In this document: piece by piece, positions 13,339 to 17,077 of the stretch
Numbering within the stretch: the first letter of the stretch is position 1
Layout: each line of letters opens with the position of its first letter
Assembly (NCBI GenBank): GCA_902810755.1
Contig: CADDYT010000138.1
Span: forward strand, 1-17,077
Direction: 5' to 3'
Length of the DNA: 17,077 bases
Source: Chloroflexota bacterium
Lineage (GTDB): Bacteria > Chloroflexota > Ktedonobacteria > Ktedonobacterales > Ktedonobacteraceae
Program-made: the position numbers and the translations under genes
The notes under the pieces: generated by a model
What the model saw: only the letters and a program-made list of their open reading frames with translations
The model's database searches: none
Told to the model about the DNA's origin: nothing

Positions 13339-14208
13339 ATGCGTGTCTTTATAGCAGGAGCTAGCGGCGTTTTGGGCCGCGCCCTCATTCCACAGTTGCT
13401 TGAGCACGGGCATGAGGTGCGGGCGCTGGTGCGTTCGCCGGAGAAGGCCGGGGCGCTGAAGAGCGAGAAAGACTTGATTGAGACCGTCACGGGAGATTTG
13501 CTGGCACCGGAGACGGTGCAGCGGCTGCCGGAGATGATGGAGGGCTGCGATGCGGTGATGCATATTGCGACGGCTATTCCGCGCAATCCGTCGGCTCCTG
13601 GTGCGTGGGATGCCAATACGCGGCTGCGTACCGAAGGCACACGCAGCCTGCTGGATGCCGCGCTCTCTGCCGGTGTTCACTATTATTTTCAGCAGAGCAT
13701 CGTCATGGCCTACGTCAACGGCGGCGGCACCTGGCTGGATGAGAATACGCCGTTCGATACCTCACGAACGATCAGCGAGCCGGTGATACGTATGGAGGCG
13801 ATGGTGCGCGCCGTTCCCGTAGAGCAGATGCCCTGGTGCATCCTGCGCGGTGGGCTGTTTGTTGGACCCGGCACGGGACAGGATGAGACGGTAGCGCGCA
13901 TTCGCGAGGGGAAGATGGTTGTGCCTTGCGATGGCAGCAACTATATCTCGCTCGTCAACGTTGCCGATATGGCCCACGCTTTCGTGCTGGCCCTCACCAA
14001 CACTATGCCCGGCACGACCTTCAATATCGTGGCCGAGCCGTTGCGCAACGGCGAGTATCTCGACCATATTGCTTCCCTGCTGCACGTGCCTGCGCCACCG
14101 CGTGACCCATCGCAGCCCTGCCCGCCATCACACCGCTGCTCCAATGAGGCCGCCCGCGCCTTCCTGGGCTGGGAACCGCTGCACAGCATCTATGAGGGTA
14201 TTGGATAG
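13339..14208 (+). CDS. NAD(P)-dependent epimerase/dehydratase (atypical extended SDR)
   Basis: 289 aa. Start at ATG 13339, with AAAGGA (13322-13327) about 11 nt upstream; the in-frame GTG at 13330 lies too close to that site. The Rossmann dinucleotide motif GASGVLG (7-13) opens the protein, followed by a basic SPEKAG that suggests NADP. Family features include GDLLAPE, GCDAVMHIATAIP, RTEGTRSLLDAALSAGVHYYFQQSIVMAY, and LRGGLFVGPGTGQDE. The usual catalytic Tyr-x-x-x-Lys is not evident: the segment after the active-site Ser reads VMAYVNGGGTW without a Lys. Catalysis may therefore be altered, or the protein may be a NAD(P)-binding regulator like other atypical SDRs. The C terminus FLGWEPLHSIYEGI is typical for the family, so it is not truncated. 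Substrate unknown. It is separated from the ATPase gene by a terminator. Confidence 0.85.
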   Translation: MRVFIAGASGVLGRALIPQLLEHGHEVRALVRSPEKAGALKSEKDLIETVTGDLLAPETVQRLPEMMEGCDAVMHIATAIPRNPSAPGAWDANTRLRTEGTRSLLDAALSAGVHYYFQQSIVMAYVNGGGTWLDENTPFDTSRTISEPVIRMEAMVRAVPVEQMPWCILRGGLFVGPGTGQDETVARIREGKMVVPCDGSNYISLVNVADMAHAFVLALTNTMPGTTFNIVAEPLRNGEYLDHIASLLHVPAPPRDPSQPCPPSHRCSNEAARAFLGWEPLHSIYEGIG

Positions 14209-14241
14209 CAGACAGCATCCAGTGAAAAACGACCTCCGCCG

Positions 14242-14330
14242 TGTCATGCTCAGCGGCAGCGAAGCATCTCTGGTGAGTTACATCGCCCGGCTCGTGGCCT
14301 CAGATCCTTCGCTTCACTCAAGATGACATG
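14242..14330. repeat. Dispersed TGTCATGCT...AAGATGACAT intergenic repeat
   Basis: TGTCATGCTCAGCGGCAGCG (14242-14261), continuing AAGCATCTC, is mirrored by AGATCC, TTCGCTTCACTCAAGATGAC and AT (14303-14329), the reverse complement with a few changes. This is the layout of a widespread bacterial intergenic palindrome (left end like TGTCATnCTGAGCGAAGCGAAG). A shorter relative is at 73-117. Confidence 0.75.
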
Positions 14331-14371
14331 GGCGTGCTGGTTTCATAGGCGCGCTGATCTGTTATGGCATT

Positions 14372-14866
14372 TTACGCCTGCCGTTGATAGAGGCCGACCA
14401 GTTGTGCTGAGCCCAGGATATGACCCTCCATTGCCTGCATCAGACTGCTGTAGGGCAGTCCTTCGTAGGGAATACGCTCGATGTTGAGCGCGTAGAGCGT
14501 GAAGATGTAGCGGTGGGTCTGTCCCGGCGGTGGGCAAGGGCCGGTGTAGCCGCGTGTATTGGCGCTGGTCGTGCCTTCTGTGTAGGGCGCATTACCCTGC
14601 AAGCTCTGGGCGCTGGCCGGAATGTTGTAGACGAGCCAGTGGTGGAAACCACCCTGCACGGGCGCGTCCGGGTCAACGAGCGTCAGGGCGAAGCTGCGCG
14701 TTCCGGCAGGCGCGTTATTCCAGTTGAGCGTGGGCGCCCGATTTTTGCCGTGACAGCCCTGGCTGTTGGCAGCAGCCCATTCCGGCATCATACCCATGTT
14801 CTGAAAATCCGGGCTGGAAAGGGTAAAGGTTTGCGTCTGACCCGCTGTTTCAGTGCGTTGTTGCAT
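14372..14866 (-). CDS. YbhB/YbcL-type PEBP (Raf kinase inhibitor-like) protein
   Basis: 164 aa, normal for bacterial PEBPs. AGGAGG lies 8 nt before ATG 14866. The anion-binding pocket signatures are clear: LVDPDAP (63-69), GGFHHWLVYNIP (72-83) and GPCPPPGQTHRYIFTLYAL (109-127). These residues form a shallow site for phosphate-like or phospholipid head groups. The bacterial role is unknown, and eukaryotic relatives regulate kinases. No signal peptide is present, so the protein is cytoplasmic. It is flanked by intergenic repeats on both sides and probably forms its own transcript. The mainly polar, Asn/Gln-rich N terminus is ordinary for the family. Confidence 0.95.
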   Translation of the reverse strand: MQQRTETAGQTQTFTLSSPDFQNMGMMPEWAAANSQGCHGKNRAPTLNWNNAPAGTRSFALTLVDPDAPVQGGFHHWLVYNIPASAQSLQGNAPYTEGTTSANTRGYTGPCPPPGQTHRYIFTLYALNIERIPYEGLPYSSLMQAMEGHILGSAQLVGLYQRQA

Positions 14867-14984
14867 TATCTGTTCCTCCTCTCACATAATTCATCCCTGT
14901 AAAAGCCGGTACGTGTTTATGTATTACACGAGAAGAGGATTTATATGGAGACGATGCTGCTCCCACTCCATCCCAGACCAGCCA

Positions 14985-15094
14985 CAGCCGTCAGGTAACC
15001 CCTTGCGGGTGGCTTGACGGCTGGATACCAGTATGGAACACTCTCAATGCTTCCTGTAAGTTGTATAGAGTAGGGCCACCTCTTGCAGGTGGCC
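14985..15094. repeat. Pair of GGCCACC-type hairpins downstream of pheA
   Basis: CAGCCGTCA (14985-14993) pairs with TGACGGCTG (15015-15023) and encloses CCCTTGCGGG. GGCCACCT (15074-15081) pairs with AGGTGGCC (15087-15094) around CTTGC. The second is the same element as 2369-2389 in the opposite orientation. One or both may terminate pheA, which ends at 15119 on the minus strand, but T-runs are lacking. Confidence 0.6.
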
Positions 15095-15118
15095 TGATGG
15101 GGTAGGACTGCACACGAA

Positions 15119-16000
15119 TTATGCTGTTCTGGCGAATGAGCCGAGGACCTTGCAGAAGATGGTGTGACCGGCGAGGTCGGCGAGGGCGCTGCGCACGTGT
15201 GGGTCGTCGCGGTGGCCCTCGAAGTCGAGGTAGAAGACGTATTCCCAGATGCGCTGGCGCGATGGGCGCGATTCGAGCTTGAGCAGGTTGATATTGCGCT
15301 CCGCCAGCACACCCAGGCATTTGTAGAGCGAGCCGGGCTGGTGGGACGTTGCCATGACGAGCATGGTTTTGGCCGGGCCATCACGGCGTGGGGCTGGCTC
15401 GCGACCGAGGGCAATGAAGCGCGTGTAGTTATCCTGGATGGTCTGGATACCGGCGGCCAGGATGTCCAGCGCGTAGAGTTCTGCCGCGCCACGCCCGGCA
15501 ACGGCGGCGACGCCCATCAATTGCTCATCGCGAATCATCTTCGCGCTGCCTGCCGTATCGTAGGTGGCAACGATCTCGACGCCGAGTTCGCGCAGGTAGA
15601 CATCGCACTGCGCCAGGGCCTGTGGGTGCGAGATAACTCGTTTGATATCGCTTAATTGCTGGCCCGGCAGGCAAAGCAGACAGTGATTGACGGGATGGCT
15701 GATCTCGCCGATGACAAAGAGGTCGTGCTGACGCAACAGGTCGTAGACATCGTTGATACTGCCCGCCTGGGAATTCTCGACAGGGACAAGGCCATAACTG
15801 ACTTCGGCGGCAGCAACGGCGCGAAAGACATCACTGAAGCTGCGACAGGGTAACGGCTCCGCCTGCAAGCCTGTTTGCTGGCCGAAATAGGCACGCACCG
15901 CCTCATCACCAAAAGCTCCACGTTCACCCTGAAAAGCGACGGTAATGGCCTGCCCGCTCCCGTTCTCGCGGGCGCTCTGCTGCTCGGTCGATGGTATCAT
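15119..16000 (-). CDS. pheA: Prephenate dehydratase with C-terminal ACT domain
   Basis: 293 aa, the usual length for a monofunctional enzyme. It converts prephenate to phenylpyruvate, the committed step to phenylalanine, in the cytoplasm. The start MIPSTEQQSA at 16000 has AAGGAG about 9 nt upstream; the frame extends farther but without a ribosome site. The catalytic domain begins ITVAFQGERGAFGDEA and includes VPVENSQAGSI and ISHPQALAQC. It also holds the catalytic NYTRF motif with Thr193-Arg194-Phe195, which is intact. The ACT domain (about 208-290) holds QPGSLYKCL and KLESRPSR with ESRP (243-246), the phenylalanine-binding motif, so feedback inhibition by Phe is expected. No other aromatic-pathway gene is adjacent. 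It is divergent from the DUF1697 gene across a 149-bp gap. Confidence 0.97.
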   Translation of the reverse strand: MIPSTEQQSARENGSGQAITVAFQGERGAFGDEAVRAYFGQQTGLQAEPLPCRSFSDVFRAVAAAEVSYGLVPVENSQAGSINDVYDLLRQHDLFVIGEISHPVNHCLLCLPGQQLSDIKRVISHPQALAQCDVYLRELGVEIVATYDTAGSAKMIRDEQLMGVAAVAGRGAAELYALDILAAGIQTIQDNYTRFIALGREPAPRRDGPAKTMLVMATSHQPGSLYKCLGVLAERNINLLKLESRPSRQRIWEYVFYLDFEGHRDDPHVRSALADLAGHTIFCKVLGSFARTA

Positions 16001-16068
16001 GATATTATCTCCTTCACGTTTCATTGCGCCGATTGTGCCAGTTTCCGCGCAGATTGTCAAGGCGCGGG

Positions 16069-16098
16069 GTGACATTTGAACAAAAGGACGAGTATAAT
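16069..16098 (+). promoter_or_regulatory. Promoter of the DUF1697 gene
   Basis: GTGACA (16069-16074), an 18-bp spacer and a perfect TATAAT (16093-16098). The start is predicted near 16105, about 45 nt before the gene. Confidence 0.6.
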
Positions 16099-16149
16099 GG
16101 ATGAGAGTTATCAATCAAGCAGAGCAAACGAGAAGAGAAGGAAGATGTG

Positions 16150-16695
16150 ATGATGACAGCATTTGTTTCGCTCTTTCGCGGCATCAATGTTGGCGGCAAC
16201 CAGATAGTCAAGATGAACGAACTCAAGGCCCTGCACGAATCGCTGGGATTGCGCGATGTTGTGACCTATATCCAGAGCGGGAACGTTGCCTTCTTGAGCG
16301 AGAAGACGAACCCGGCCTCACTCGCGCAACAGATTGAGGAAGCCTTTGTCGGGCAATTCGGCTTTCGCGTGAGCGTGATTGTGCGCTCGTTGGCCGAGAT
16401 AGAGAGGATTATCGAGCATAATCCATTCCAGAACCAACCGGAGAAGGAGCCAAAATTCATCCTTGTGCTGTTTCTGGCATCGCGTCCTGAGGACATCGCT
16501 CTGGCAGAACTTCGCCAGGCATATAGCGGCCCTGAAGAAATTCACCTGATCGGTCAGGAACTCTACATCTATTACCCTGTTGGGATGGGGCGTTCAAAAC
16601 TCACGCTACCTCTGATTGAGAAAAAGCTGAAAACGGCAGGTACAGGCAGAAACTGGAACACGGTTCTGCAGTTGCAAAAGCTCCTCCAACGATGA
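16150..16695 (+). CDS. DUF1697 family protein
   Basis: 181 aa, typical for DUF1697. Start at ATG 16150 with AAGGA (16138-16142) 7 nt upstream; GTG 16147 and ATG 16153 are also possible. The family opening is clear: AFVSLFRGINVGGNQIVKMNELKALHESLGLRDVVTYIQSGNVAF, with its conserved LLRGINVGG-like and YIQSGN motifs. Later comes YPVGMGRSKLTLPLIEKKLKTAGTGRNWNTVLQL, matching the conserved C-terminal SKL...T-RNWNT block. Structures of the family show an alpha/beta fold, but the function is unknown. It is cytoplasmic, with no signal or membrane segment. It has its own promoter and a downstream hairpin, so it is probably a single-gene transcript. Confidence 0.95.
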   Translation: MMTAFVSLFRGINVGGNQIVKMNELKALHESLGLRDVVTYIQSGNVAFLSEKTNPASLAQQIEEAFVGQFGFRVSVIVRSLAEIERIIEHNPFQNQPEKEPKFILVLFLASRPEDIALAELRQAYSGPEEIHLIGQELYIYYPVGMGRSKLTLPLIEKKLKTAGTGRNWNTVLQLQKLLQR

Positions 16696-16712
16696 AAAAG
16701 GCCAGATAAAAA

Positions 16713-16736
16713 GCCAGCAAGTAGGTACTTGCTGGC
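16713..16736. terminator. 10-bp hairpin after the DUF1697 gene
   Basis: GCCAGCAAGT (16713-16722) pairs perfectly with ACTTGCTGGC (16727-16736) around AGGT, 18 nt after the stop. No T-run follows on the + strand. On the minus strand the tail TTTTTATC gives a better intrinsic terminator, so it may also stop transcription entering from the right. Confidence 0.6.
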
Positions 16737-17077
16737 CTGTAATTGCTTTCTGTTCAGTTGTACTGGACACCAACGCGCTCTTGAGAGGCTCGTGAAGCGA
16801 AGTCTGGAATCTGTCCTCAATTTTGCCGACCGCTCTCAGCAAGGCGTCGCCGGGGAGGCGCACAGCGTCACATAGTCAGCTGCGGCTTGCGCCGTCGTCT
16901 GCCACTTTTGCTGTTGTGTCCTTGCATATTCGTGCTGGCGATGAAAGAAAGACAAGCCGTACGATCATTAGGGCCACTTGGCTGAGCCGGTTACCCGGCT
17001 TGCACGTGTGGTCTATCAACCAGGTCGTCTTCCTGGGATCTTGATCTCACGCAGAGATGGGAAGACTGGTCTTGAGG
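16737..17077. other. 341 bases without a supportable gene
   Basis: No ORF here has both a ribosome site and a recognisable product. A short hairpin AGCCGG-TTAC-CCGGCT lies at 16985-17000. Minus-strand frames show protein-like fragments (for example GDALLRAVGKIEDRF) broken by stops and frame changes, so a decayed gene is possible but not demonstrated. Confidence 0.4.

Noticed and set aside
16572..17077. Possible decayed transposase or other gene on the minus strand at the right edge
   Set aside because: Protein-like fragments occur in different frames with stops between them, but I could not match any to a transposase or other family, so no pseudogene is called.

Overview
The window (about 57% G+C by eye) looks like chromosomal DNA from a Gram-positive-type or Chloroflexota bacterium. 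A Ktedonobacteria-like Chloroflexota is my best guess. The reasons are lipoproteins and membrane proteins with Thr/Pro/Ala-rich linkers, a Get3/ArsA-type ATPase with a C-terminal Hsp20-like domain, a T-box leader on leuS, and many intergenic palindromic repeats. This placement is inference from family content, not from a marker gene.

Layout. Positions 1-3246 hold three + strand genes for exported or surface proteins: a C39-like cysteine peptidase, a single-pass membrane protein and a lipoprotein. They are separated by GC-rich repeats and preceded by two strong hairpins. Positions 3252-4452 are a two-gene minus-strand operon, an EreA/ChaN-like protein followed by a RidA-family protein that lacks the usual arginine. 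Then come a 56-aa membrane protein (4694-4864), a stand-alone receiver-domain response regulator with a good promoter, and an eight-helix membrane protein. The latter converges on an NTF2-like gene across a perfect 26-bp inverted repeat.

The most notable region is 7494-10717. tRNA-Ala(CGC) has its own promoter. A second promoter then starts a T-box leader whose specifier codon is CTC (Leu), and this leads to leuS. A complete tRNA-Ala(GGC) gene with encoded CCA lies inside this leader, between the Stem I sensing domain and the antiterminator/terminator. I see no good separate promoter for it, so it appears to be co-transcribed with the riboswitch.

After leuS there is a 332-bp repeat-rich block bounded by 16-bp inverted repeats and a long leader-like stretch. 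These are followed by a 75-aa conserved-looking small protein, the Get3/ArsA-like ATPase with a terminator overlapping its stop codon, and an atypical SDR/epimerase. A dispersed TGTCATGCT-type repeat comes next, then two minus-strand genes (a PEBP/YbhB-like protein and prephenate dehydratase pheA) and a + strand DUF1697 protein divergent from pheA. The last ~340 bases have no gene I can support. Apart from the small operons, most genes are single units flanked by hairpins, so I see no single pathway uniting the window.
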